The position numbers were made by a program, and so were the translations under genes. Under the pieces are notes generated by a model. It was not told the DNA's origin and did not search any database. It worked only from the letters and a program-made list of their open reading frames with translations. A DNA stretch of 64,000 bases from Alkalibacillus silvisoli (GTDB taxonomy: Bacteria > Bacillota > Bacilli > Bacillales > Alkalibacillaceae). The stretch spans positions 214,142 to 278,141 of the forward strand of contig NZ_BAAACZ010000011.1 of assembly GCF_039521975.1 (NCBI RefSeq), in the 5' to 3' direction. Position 1 is the stretch's first letter; each line of letters starts with the position of its first letter. Shown in pieces: positions 8,772 to 16,710 of the stretch.

Positions 8772-9230
8772 ATGGCACACACAAATGACATAATCCTTAA
8801 AACAATGACTCAGTTAATTGCATTTATTTTATTAGGGTTTTCTATTTACTTATTCTTTGCTGGGCATAACGCTCCTGGTGGTGGTTTTATTGGTGGGTTA
8901 ATGACAGCAGCAGCCATTATTTTAATGTATATTACTTATGGTTATGAAAAAATTGAAAAAATCTTGCCGATTAACTTTACTACGATGTTTGTAGTTGGTC
9001 TTGGTATTGCGACATTGGCTGGTCTTGGGTCAATGGTTTTCGGAGCTCCATTTTTATCACAAACATTTGAATACTATAACTTACCGATCTTAGGAGAAAC
9101 AGAATTAGCGACGGCGTTAATTTTTGATCTCGGTGTTTATTTAGGTGTTGTCGGTGTTACTATGACCATCATATTAACGATTGCAACGGATTCATCTGAT
9201 GAAAAGGACGAAGAAAAGGCAGAGGCGTAA
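8772..9230 (+). CDS. Orphan Mrp-type Na+/H+ antiporter subunit B-like protein
   Basis: A 152-residue membrane protein with about four helices and the MnhB/MrpB signature NAPGGGFIGGLMTA near residue 35. In Mrp complexes subunit B is one of seven interdependent proteins; no other mrp genes lie nearby. The TAATG overlap with ccdC (one shared base) indicates translational coupling, so it may serve CcdA/CcdC or an Mrp complex encoded elsewhere. The acidic tail (DSSDEKDEEKAEA) is unusual. Family assignment is firm; function here is open. AAAGGGG precedes the start. Confidence 0.82.
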   Translation: MAHTNDIILKTMTQLIAFILLGFSIYLFFAGHNAPGGGFIGGLMTAAAIILMYITYGYEKIEKILPINFTTMFVVGLGIATLAGLGSMVFGAPFLSQTFEYYNLPILGETELATALIFDLGVYLGVVGVTMTIILTIATDSSDEKDEEKAEA

Positions 9231-9715
9231 TGTTTTCAATATTAGACCATCCATTAGTGGCAGGTTTTATCACAGTCATGGCAGTATTAATGGCTACAAG
9301 TATGATTATTGTTAGGCTCCGTGCTTCAAAGAAACCTGCATCCGTAAAAAAAATTATATTACCGCCACTATTTATGAGTACAGGAGCGTTAATGTTTTTC
9401 GTTCCATACTTCCAAATTGAATGGATCCTAGTAGTAGAGGCTGTTATAGTTGGTTTACTGTTTTCTATTCTTTTAATCTATACATCGAATTTTGAGGTTA
9501 AAGAAAATGAAATATATTTAAAACCATCGAAGGCGCTTGGATTTATTTTAATAGGACTCTTGTTAGTTAGGATTGTATGGAAGTCGATTATAGGCGAAGA
9601 CATTTCTGTAGGAGAAACGAGTGCGATGTTTTACTTACTAGCATTCGCGATGCTTGTGACATGGCGAATAGCTATGCTTATGAAATTTTTAAAGCTTAAA
9701 GAACGTTTAAACTAA
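9230..9715 (+). CDS. ccdC: CcdC-like membrane protein (DUF1453)
   Basis: A 161-residue protein with about four to five transmembrane helices, matching the CcdC/YneJ family found beside ccdA in Bacillus. In B. subtilis ccdC loss has no clear cytochrome c defect, so its role remains uncertain. The start ATG overlaps the stop of the Mrp-B-like gene, and the B. subtilis response-regulator-like yneI is absent. The gene ends 24 bases from the converging yneK, with a terminator between. Confidence 0.85.
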   Translation: MFSILDHPLVAGFITVMAVLMATSMIIVRLRASKKPASVKKIILPPLFMSTGALMFFVPYFQIEWILVVEAVIVGLLFSILLIYTSNFEVKENEIYLKPSKALGFILIGLLLVRIVWKSIIGEDISVGETSAMFYLLAFAMLVTWRIAMLMKFLKLKERLN

Positions 9716-9716
9716 A

Positions 9717-9757
9717 AAGAAAGTGGAAGTTAGTTCACACTAGCTTCCACTTTCTTT
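9717..9757. terminator. Bidirectional terminator between ccdC and yneK
   Basis: AAAGAAAGTGGAAG and CTTCCACTTTCTTT form a long stem with a short loop, with A and T runs on either side. It overlaps the last bases of yneK. Confidence 0.88.
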
Positions 9758-10186
9758 TTCTCTTTCTAATAAATGCTCATACTGCGAAAAACCAATTTCT
9801 TTTTCATTCAGTCTTTTAATTAAAAATTTATGGTCTCTTTTTGGAGTGGCTAATATATAACCTTCAATCAGCAAATCCAACGTGATCGTCTTAGCCTTTC
9901 GCTCTAACGCTAATTGACCAATCTTAGAACCAATCTTTTGTTTAGCAACGTCTCTAAACAACTCAGGAACTGGCTCTACCAATTCATTAAGTAACGCCTT
10001 TTTCTCTTCACTCCATAAATCAATCGTTTCATTTACATAATATTCTTCCCAGTCAATGATTGATTTACCATCTTCTTTTGGCAGCTTTTTAAGGAATTTA
10101 CGAAACATAAAATAGCCACCTATAGATAGTAAGCCTAACATAATAAAAGACCAAATCATTAATAATATACCAACAATTGTCGACAT
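9740..10186 (-). CDS. yneK: DUF2621 protein YneK
   Basis: A 148-residue protein with an N-terminal transmembrane helix (about residues 5-27) and a cytoplasmic domain containing IIDWEEYYV and KIGQLALERKAKTITLDLLIEGYILATPKRDHKFL. It matches the DUF2621/YneK family, whose genes lie beside ccdC in Bacillus. The function is not known. It is the last conserved gene before the selenocysteine module. Confidence 0.88.
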   Translation of the reverse strand: MSTIVGILLMIWSFIMLGLLSIGGYFMFRKFLKKLPKEDGKSIIDWEEYYVNETIDLWSEEKKALLNELVEPVPELFRDVAKQKIGSKIGQLALERKAKTITLDLLIEGYILATPKRDHKFLIKRLNEKEIGFSQYEHLLEREKESGS

Positions 10187-10214
10187 AAGTTCTCACTCTC
10201 TTTTAGTTGTACAT

Positions 10215-10311
10215 TGGCGGGACTGTGTGGGAATCGAACCCACCGGAGACGACACGCGCCTCCCATGCGGTTTTGAAGACCGTGACATGCACCAGCGTTG
10301 TAACCAGCCCC
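10215..10311 (-). tRNA. selC: Selenocysteine tRNA (anticodon TCA)
   Basis: A 97-base tRNA read on the minus strand with anticodon TCA (10276-10274) in a CTTCAAA loop, closed by CGGT/ACCG pairs. The acceptor GGGGCTG pairs with CAGTCCC, followed by discriminator G and an encoded CCA. The T arm GGTGGGTTCGATTCCCAC is clear, and a long variable arm lies between anticodon and T arms. The length and UGA-reading anticodon identify tRNA-Sec. It is charged with Ser, converted by SelA and delivered by SelB, all encoded nearby. Confidence 0.96.
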
Positions 10312-10338
10312 AAATGATCCAGAAAAACCTCAAAAGTT

Positions 10339-10367
10339 ATTATACAAGTTAATATTGACTCAAGCAA
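10339..10367 (-). promoter_or_regulatory. Promoter of tRNA-Sec
   Basis: On the minus strand TTGCTT (10367-10362), a 17-base spacer and TATAAT (10344-10339) form a good vegetative promoter about 28 bases upstream of the mature tRNA 5' end. Confidence 0.7.
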
Positions 10368-10559
10368 CTTAAAGATTTCGTGAGGTCTATTTTCATAGGT
10401 AAAAAAATCTAGTATAATTGTTCTAAATATAGAATGTTTGTTTAATATTTTTTAGACAATTACAATTAATTTAGTTAAAATGAATATAACTGTTATATTT
10501 TGTTATCTCGCATCATACTTTGTAATAAATTCGCCTTTTTAGGGAGGGTTAATCCGTCT

Positions 10560-11642
10560 ATGAGAGAACCTTTAACTTCTACAGATGTTGATGAACTTAG
10601 AAACAATGATAAATTCCAAGGTATTATAGAAGCGGCTAATTTATGGGTTGACCAAAATTCTATGACTGTCAAAACAATCTATGACGACTCATTTAATATT
10701 GTTTACACTAGCAAAACAGTTAAGGATGTATTTGGGTACACTCAAGAAGAGATGATCAATCAAACCATTTTAGATTTTATTCACCCAGAGCACCGTCAAG
10801 CTGTACAAGATTGTTTAATCGATTTAGATGTCAACAGTAAAAAAGCTCATGAATTTCGTGTATTGCATCATGATGGAAGGTATATTGATTGCCAAGCTCA
10901 CTCTGGAAAAATCATTGATCATAAGACGAAGGAAATTTACTATATTAGCGTAACGCAAGATATTATGGCACATAAACAAGCTCAACAAATGTTAGTAAGC
11001 TCTGAAAAATTATCAACTGCAGGGCAATTAGCAGCTAGTGTAGCACATGAAATACGTAACCCGATCACTTCTTTAAAAGGTTTTTTACAATTACTAGAGA
11101 CAGGAATTGAAGGAAAAGAAGCGTACTTAAAAATAATGAAAGATGAAATTGAAAAAATAGAATCCATTTCTTCAGAGCTATTATATATTGCAAAACCTTC
11201 TCCTAATGAATTTGAAGAAGCTAATATTATAGAGATGTTAGAAGATGTATGTTTGTTAATGCGGTCTCAAGCAAGACTAGATGATGTTGAAGTGGTATTA
11301 GAGTCAGACCTTGATCATCATATGGTTTTATGTGACAGGTCACAGATCAAGCAAGTTTTTATAAATTTGATCAAAAATGCGATTGAAGCGATGCGTGAAG
11401 CTGGAACTATTACAGTTAAAATTACATATGACGAGACATTATCAATCGAGGTCATGGATGAAGGAGAAGGGGTGCCTGATTCGTTAAAAGAAAGATTAGG
11501 CCAACCTTTCTTAACTACTAAAGATAAAGGGACAGGTTTAGGGTTAATGGTCACAATGGACATTTTAAAAAATCATGAAGCCGAATTACTTATTAAAGAC
11601 CGAGAACCTAAAGGTAGTATTTTTCAAGTTGAATTTTTATAA
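10560..11642 (+). CDS. PAS-domain sensor histidine kinase (sporulation kinase type)
   Basis: A 360-residue soluble kinase. A PAS domain covers about residues 35-135 (YTSKTVKDVFGYTQEEM, FIHPEHRQAV), followed by a HisKA dimerisation helix with the phospho-accepting His in VAHEIRNPITSLKGFLQLL's HEIRNP core. The HATPase_c domain has N box LIKNAIEAM, G1 DEGEGVP and G2 GTGLGLMV. It resembles KinE/KinA-like kinases that feed the Spo0A phosphorelay. No response regulator is adjacent. The ATG at 10560 has GGGAGGG upstream at a rather long spacing of 11; a TTG at 10500 is unlikely. selB starts 17 bases downstream, so the two may be co-transcribed. Confidence 0.85.
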   Translation: MREPLTSTDVDELRNNDKFQGIIEAANLWVDQNSMTVKTIYDDSFNIVYTSKTVKDVFGYTQEEMINQTILDFIHPEHRQAVQDCLIDLDVNSKKAHEFRVLHHDGRYIDCQAHSGKIIDHKTKEIYYISVTQDIMAHKQAQQMLVSSEKLSTAGQLAASVAHEIRNPITSLKGFLQLLETGIEGKEAYLKIMKDEIEKIESISSELLYIAKPSPNEFEEANIIEMLEDVCLLMRSQARLDDVEVVLESDLDHHMVLCDRSQIKQVFINLIKNAIEAMREAGTITVKITYDETLSIEVMDEGEGVPDSLKERLGQPFLTTKDKGTGLGLMVTMDILKNHEAELLIKDREPKGSIFQVEFL

Positions 11643-11659
11643 ATTTAGTTGGTGACAAT

Positions 11660-13537
11660 ATGACAAATAAAAATTACACAATTGGTATGGCTGGACATAT
11701 TGATCATGGTAAAACTGAACTAACAAAAGCTCTTACTGGTGTTGACACTGACCGATTAAAAGAAGAAAAAGAAAGAAACATTTCAATCGAACTAGGCTAT
11801 GCACCCTTATATGTAGGAGAAGGTTTATCTTTATCTATAATTGACGTTCCTGGCCATGAACGATTCATTCGTCAAATGATTGCTGGTGTTTCAGGTGTTG
11901 ATGCTACTTTACTAGTGATTGCAGCAGATGAAGGAGTTATGCCACAAACGATTGAGCATATCGAGATTTTAAATTACTTAGAGATTAAAAACGCTTTTAT
12001 AGTTATAACCAAAGTTGAATTACTAGAAGAAGAACTCTTACAACTTGTTTTAGATGATATAAAAGCTCACACAAACAATACTATTTTTAAAAAAGCTCCA
12101 ACCTACCAAGTTGATTCACTAAGTGGTAAAGGGATAGAAAAACTAAAATATGACTTAATTGAAACCTTAAAATCTATGCCTGTAAAAGATGATAAAGGAT
12201 ATTTTAGGATGCCTGTCGATCAGTCTTTTCATGTTCATGGAATTGGAACGATTGTTCGTGGAACGATTACAGAAGGTGTTGTTAAAGAAGGGGATAAACT
12301 TCTCTTACAACCTGAAATGAGAGAAACAGAAGTCAAGAGCTTACAACAATTTGGTGAACCTGTTACTCAATCTTACATAGGAAACAGAACAGCAATAGCA
12401 TTAAAAGGAATGAATCAAGCTTTGATCAGAAGAGGAGATGTATTGACTAATAACGGCCAATATAATTCATCCGAGAGAGTTGATGTAAAGTTAAACGTAA
12501 GCCCTCATATAAAACAGCCGATTAAACAAAGAACTCCTATTAAACTTCACACAGGAACGAGTGAGATTTATGGTCGGTTAATTTTATTTGACCGGAATGA
12601 ATTAGACCAACCAGGTGAAGATGTCTATGTACAAATAGAACTTACTGAACCCGCCTATGTCATAAGGCATGATTATTTCATATTAAGAAGAGCGACACCA
12701 GTCGAAACAATTGGTGGAGGACAAGTTATTAATGCCCCCGCCAAGAAGCATCGATTTGGAATGGATACTGTCAATCAATTAAAACAGCAAGCTGAATTCA
12801 CAGTGGAAGAGATCATTTTAGATTTTATCAACCAGCAATATGTGACAAGAGAAGAAGAAATAACAAACCAATTGAATATCGACCCAAAGTTTGTAAAAGC
12901 GACCTTAAATCAATTATATGATAACCAATCGATTATCTTTATAAATCGACTAGTTATGACTCGTGAATGGTTCAATCAGCAAATCGATTCACTATCAATA
13001 ACTTTGAAGGATTACCATGATACCCGTCCATTAATAGTAGGGTATGACAAATCTGAGCTCATCCAACAAATACCTGTAAAGCCCAAGGTCACTAAAGTTA
13101 TATTAGATCATTTAATAGAGCAAGGATACTTTAAGCAAAATGCACATTTCATTTCAATACCTGACTTCACCCCTTATATTCCAAATCGAATTAAAGGAGA
13201 AGTTGAAGAAGGGGTTGACAACCTAAGGAAAGATCATTTGAAAGTTGACCCATTTTCAGCTTACTTTACGGATTTAGATACAGAGACGATTTCTGATTTG
13301 AAAAATTATTTGTTATATGAGAACAAGTTAGTCAGTATAACAGACGATTTATTCATTCATCGCGTTCAGTTTGATGAAGCTGTTAAAACACTTAAGTCTC
13401 ATACTGGAAGACAATTTTCATTGAAGGATGCGAAGGAGTGCCTAGATTTATCACGGAAATATTTAATCCCTTTCCTAGATAAATTAGATGAAATGAAAAT
13501 AACCATAAGAGAAGAAGAGTACAGGTGTTGGCTTTAA
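11660..13537 (+). CDS. selB: SelB, selenocysteine-specific elongation factor
   Basis: A 625-residue GTPase that delivers Sec-tRNA to UGA codons followed by a SECIS hairpin. The EF-Tu-like half shows G1 AGHIDHGKTELT, switch II DVPGHERFIRQM and a G4-like TKVE (the usual form is NKxD or TKxD, so the final Asp is replaced by Glu). Domains II-III follow to about residue 350, and the C-terminal third carries the winged-helix repeats that bind SECIS RNA. Full length for the family. GGTGA lies upstream of the ATG at close spacing to the kinase gene. Confidence 0.96.
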   Translation: MTNKNYTIGMAGHIDHGKTELTKALTGVDTDRLKEEKERNISIELGYAPLYVGEGLSLSIIDVPGHERFIRQMIAGVSGVDATLLVIAADEGVMPQTIEHIEILNYLEIKNAFIVITKVELLEEELLQLVLDDIKAHTNNTIFKKAPTYQVDSLSGKGIEKLKYDLIETLKSMPVKDDKGYFRMPVDQSFHVHGIGTIVRGTITEGVVKEGDKLLLQPEMRETEVKSLQQFGEPVTQSYIGNRTAIALKGMNQALIRRGDVLTNNGQYNSSERVDVKLNVSPHIKQPIKQRTPIKLHTGTSEIYGRLILFDRNELDQPGEDVYVQIELTEPAYVIRHDYFILRRATPVETIGGGQVINAPAKKHRFGMDTVNQLKQQAEFTVEEIILDFINQQYVTREEEITNQLNIDPKFVKATLNQLYDNQSIIFINRLVMTREWFNQQIDSLSITLKDYHDTRPLIVGYDKSELIQQIPVKPKVTKVILDHLIEQGYFKQNAHFISIPDFTPYIPNRIKGEVEEGVDNLRKDHLKVDPFSAYFTDLDTETISDLKNYLLYENKLVSITDDLFIHRVQFDEAVKTLKSHTGRQFSLKDAKECLDLSRKYLIPFLDKLDEMKITIREEEYRCWL

Positions 13538-13584
13538 GAAGCTGGTTTTAAAATAGTCACGCTTAAAATAATCTAAAGATAAAA

Positions 13585-13637
13585 ACTGCACTTCCAAATG
13601 ATAGACAGTGACTCTAAGCATTTGGCGGTGCAGTTTA
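13585..13637. terminator. Bidirectional terminator between selB and selD
   Basis: ACTGCAC + CCAAATG pairs with CATTTGG + GTGCAGT around an 18-base loop, with T-rich sequence on both sides. It touches the 3' end of selD. Confidence 0.75.
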
Positions 13638-14702
13638 TTTTACATTAATATGTGACTCTTGCCCTTCAACTTCGACAACTTCTCCGATTATATGTGCTTT
13701 ATAACCATTCAATTGGTTGACGCGATTAACATAATGCACAGCTTCATCTGTATTCATAGATATTAATAAACCACCTGAGGTAATTGCATCAGCCAAAATT
13801 AATTGGGATTCTTCGTTAACATTTTCTTCAAACGATACAACATCTTTTAACCAATTTAAGTTAGCTTTTGTACCACCAGGGACAGCACCTTGTTCTACAA
13901 GGGGGCTTATTCCATCCATAACAGGAACTTGCTCATTATAGATCGTTAGTGATTGTTGACTTCCTTTTGCTAGTTCATATGCATGACCTAAAAGGCCAAA
14001 ACCAGTTACATCAGTCACAGCATTCGGTTTATAATTGCGTAATTGTTCAGCGGTTTCTTTGTTTAATTGTGTCATCCATTTAATCGCTTCTTCTACAATT
14101 TTAGGCGAAGCTAAGTCTTTTTTAATCGCTGTTGTCGCAATACCAATGCCTATAGGCTTCGTTAACACTAATGCATCACCTAATTGCGCTCCGATATTAG
14201 TCCATAGATTATCAGGGTGTACAAAACCTGTAACAGAAAGTCCGAATTTCGGTTCATCATCATCAATCGAATGCCCACCTACAATAGAACCTCCTGCTTG
14301 ATGAACCTGATCCTCAGCACCTTGAAGAATTCGCGCTAGGACATCAGAACCGTATTTTTTGACGGAAAAACCAACAATATTTAATGCCGTTTTGACATCT
14401 GCTCCCATAGCGTATACATCACTTAAAGCATTAGCTGCAGCAATTTGCCCAAAGGTATAAGCATCATCAACCACAGGTGTAAAATAATCAACGGTTTGAA
14501 CCATCGCTAAATCATCACTTATTTGATATACACCGGCATCATCGGAGCTATTTTGACTATACAAGACCTTGTCATCATTAGATTGACGTTCTACTTGACT
14601 CAACACTTGAGCCAGCTCGCTTGGTGCGAGTTTACAACCTCAACCTGCTTTAGAGGAAAGAGAAGTTAAACGTAATATTTCATCTCGCTCTCGACTCATC
14701 AT
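13635..14702 (-). CDS. selD: SelD, selenide water dikinase, itself a selenoprotein (in-frame UGA)
   Basis: Makes selenophosphate from selenide and ATP, the Se donor for SelA. The frame runs back from the apparent start at 14606 through an in-frame TGA (14642-14640) to ATGATG at 14702/14699 with GGAGGTGA just upstream. The residues around the codon read SSKAG-U-GCKLAPSEL, the SelD active-site motif in which the first position is Cys or Sec. Full length is then about 354-355 residues, normal for SelD; without it the active site is lost. Other motifs: VQTVDYFTP with the metal-binding Asp and GGHSIDDDEPKFG. A SECIS-like hairpin follows the UGA. Confidence 0.95.
14616..14642 (-). promoter_or_regulatory. 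SECIS-like hairpin in selD, with its UGA
   Basis: Reading the minus strand, UGA (14642-14640) is followed after 9 bases by CTCGC-ACCAA-GCGAG, a perfect 5-pair stem with a 5-base loop. Bacterial SECIS elements lie immediately 3' of the UGA inside the coding region. The loop lacks the frequent apical G, so SelB recognition is inferred. Confidence 0.65.
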
Positions 14703-14822
14703 AATCACCTCCAATTTTAAGGATATTACACTAAAACAAAATTTTCTAGAAATTAAGTATTAATTGTTGAAATAGATCAAATACTTTTATAGGCTAGTAA
14801 TTGAAAAGAAGGGGGCATTTAG

Positions 14823-15056
14823 ATGAGTTACAAAGTTTCAATTGAATTTTGTATGCAGTGAAACTATGCACCAAAAGCTGCGAGTTTCGCAGATGAGTTA
14901 TTTACTGAATTCCGACATGACATTAAAGAAATGAAACTAATACCAGCATCTGGTGGCGCGTTTGAAGTTACGGTAAATGATGAGTTGGTTTACTCGAAAC
15001 TAGATACAGGCGTCTTTCCAGAAGCTCAACAAGTGATTAAGCACATGAACTCGTAA
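14823..15056 (+). CDS. SelW/Rdx-like selenoprotein with CxxU redox motif (UGA = Sec)
   Basis: A 77-residue small thioredoxin-fold protein of the SelW/SelT/SelH (Rdx) family. It starts at 14823 behind AAGGGGG and reads MSYKVSIEFCMQ, then TGA (14859-14861), then NYAPKAASFADEL; the CxxU motif sits at residues 10-13, exactly where the family has CxxC or CxxU followed by NYxPxA. The C-terminal GGAFEVTVNDELVYS and GVFPEAQQV segments also match. It ends before a terminator. A SECIS-like stem-loop follows the UGA. The flanking selD and selA support Sec decoding. A short gene with a central UGA would be missed by standard gene finders. The role is probably thiol redox; the substrate is unknown. Confidence 0.92.
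14859..14892 (+). promoter_or_regulatory. SECIS-like hairpin of the SelW-like gene, with its UGA
   Basis: UGA (14859-14861) is followed after 16 bases by CTGCGA-GTT-TCGCAG (14878-14892), a perfect 6-pair stem whose loop begins with G, in the position and form expected of a bacterial SECIS element. Confidence 0.75.
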
Positions 15057-15057
15057 A

Positions 15058-15098
15058 ACCCATAACCCGCCTGTGTCCCTTCACGGTGGGTTTCTTTA
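15058..15098 (+). terminator. Terminator after the SelW-like gene
   Basis: AACCCGCCTGTG pairs imperfectly with CACGGTGGGTT around a TCCCTT loop, followed by TTCTTT. Confidence 0.75.
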
Positions 15099-15157
15099 TG
15101 ACTTTGCAATAGTTAGGTTATAATGGATAAATAAATGATTTAAAATGAGGCGGTCAT

Positions 15158-16558
15158 ATGCAATTGTTAAGACAAATCCCCCCAATCCACGAGTTATTAA
15201 AAGACGAACGAATTCAAGCTAGCTTCCAAAATGGACAGATTTCATATGAACAAACGAAAAAGCTAATACACGAAGGTATAGAGCAAATAAGAGAACAAAT
15301 TCTTAATAACAATCAAGCACACTCCTTTACTCGAGATGAGATACGGAATCAAATAGTTGAAACCACTATACTCCTAGTTGCACAATATAAAATGTACAAC
15401 CTTCAACCTGTAATTAATGGTACAGGCACCATTTTACATACTAACTTAGGTCGTGCTCGCATCGCACCTAAGGCAGTAAAGAGAGTCGTTGACATGGCTA
15501 AGTCATATTCTACTTTAGAATATGACCTTCATACAGGAAGGAGAGGGTCAAGACAGGACTTAATCGAAAGCTATATTACCGAGTTAACAGGAGCTGAAGC
15601 AGCTATTGTTGTTAATAATAATGCTGCAGCTGTTTATATGGTACTTTCTGCTTTTACCCAAAATACTGAAACTATTGTTTCTAGAGGAGAACTAGTAGAA
15701 ATAGGTGGAAGCTTTCGAGTGTCTTCGATCATGGAAGAAAGTGGAACAAAATTAAAAGAAGTAGGAACAACAAATAAGACGCATTTATTCGATTACGAAC
15801 AAGCTATTAATGAAAACACTAAAATGATCATGAAAGTGCATACTAGTAATTTTTATATTAGTGGCTTTACTTCCTCTGTTGAACGGAATGCTTTAGCACA
15901 CTTAGCTCAACAAAATAATTTAATATACTATGAGGATTTAGGAAGCGGGCTTTTATACGATTTACAACAAACGGGCATAAGTGATGAGCCTGTAGTGAGA
16001 ACTGTTTTAGACGAAGGTGCAGGCCTAGTCTCGTTTAGTGTTGATAAACTTTTAGGAGGGCCACAAGCTGGCATCATTGCAGGAAAAAAGAAATATATTG
16101 ATCAACTTAAAAAACACCAACTTGCTAGAGTTCTGCGAGTAGATAAAATGACTTATGCAGCATTAGAAGAAACGTTAAGGTTAACACGTATGGGTGAAGT
16201 TGATGAAATCCCAACATTACACGATTTACTTAAAAGCCAAAAGCAAATAATAGAAGACGTGCAGTCACTTTTAGAATCTAGTAGGAATGTGCAAAATTTA
16301 AAAATTGAACAGTGTGAAACCGAATCAAAAGTTGGTGGTGGAACGTTACCGGAAGTGAAATTAAAATCATATGGTATTAAAGTAAGTTCAAGGTTATTAA
16401 CAGCTAGATCCTTGAGTGAGTTATTCCGAAAACATATTAAACCAATCATCGTTAGAATTGAACAGGGGAAGGTATTAGTAGATTTTAGAACCGTACAGAC
16501 AGAAGAACAAGAAGAAATTCTAAAAGCTATTAAAGCTATTGACACACAATTAAAATAA
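15158..16558 (+). CDS. selA: SelA, L-seryl-tRNA(Sec) selenium transferase
   Basis: A 466-residue PLP enzyme that converts Ser-tRNA(Sec) to Sec-tRNA(Sec) with selenophosphate. The N-terminal domain (LLRQIPPIHELLKDERI) binds tRNA; NGTGTILHTNLGRARI and NNNAAAVYMVLSAF lie in the PLP domain, and the cofactor Lys is in FSVDKLLGGPQAGII near residue 295. Length matches bacterial SelA. The ATG follows GAGGCGG. Together with tRNA-Sec, SelB and SelD it completes the bacterial Sec pathway in about 6.3 kb. Confidence 0.97.
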   Translation: MQLLRQIPPIHELLKDERIQASFQNGQISYEQTKKLIHEGIEQIREQILNNNQAHSFTRDEIRNQIVETTILLVAQYKMYNLQPVINGTGTILHTNLGRARIAPKAVKRVVDMAKSYSTLEYDLHTGRRGSRQDLIESYITELTGAEAAIVVNNNAAAVYMVLSAFTQNTETIVSRGELVEIGGSFRVSSIMEESGTKLKEVGTTNKTHLFDYEQAINENTKMIMKVHTSNFYISGFTSSVERNALAHLAQQNNLIYYEDLGSGLLYDLQQTGISDEPVVRTVLDEGAGLVSFSVDKLLGGPQAGIIAGKKKYIDQLKKHQLARVLRVDKMTYAALEETLRLTRMGEVDEIPTLHDLLKSQKQIIEDVQSLLESSRNVQNLKIEQCETESKVGGGTLPEVKLKSYGIKVSSRLLTARSLSELFRKHIKPIIVRIEQGKVLVDFRTVQTEEQEEILKAIKAIDTQLK

Positions 16559-16710
16559 CAATAATTCCTAGAAGAAATTTAGTTTTAACGTTTTACTTCT
16601 ATATCGTTTTAATATAAAATGAATACGTGCAGAATTATTGGCTTTTCTGTAGAAAAACGCTAATTAATAATTGAAACGAAACATTACATAAGTTAAGGGG
16701 GTAAAGTAAC

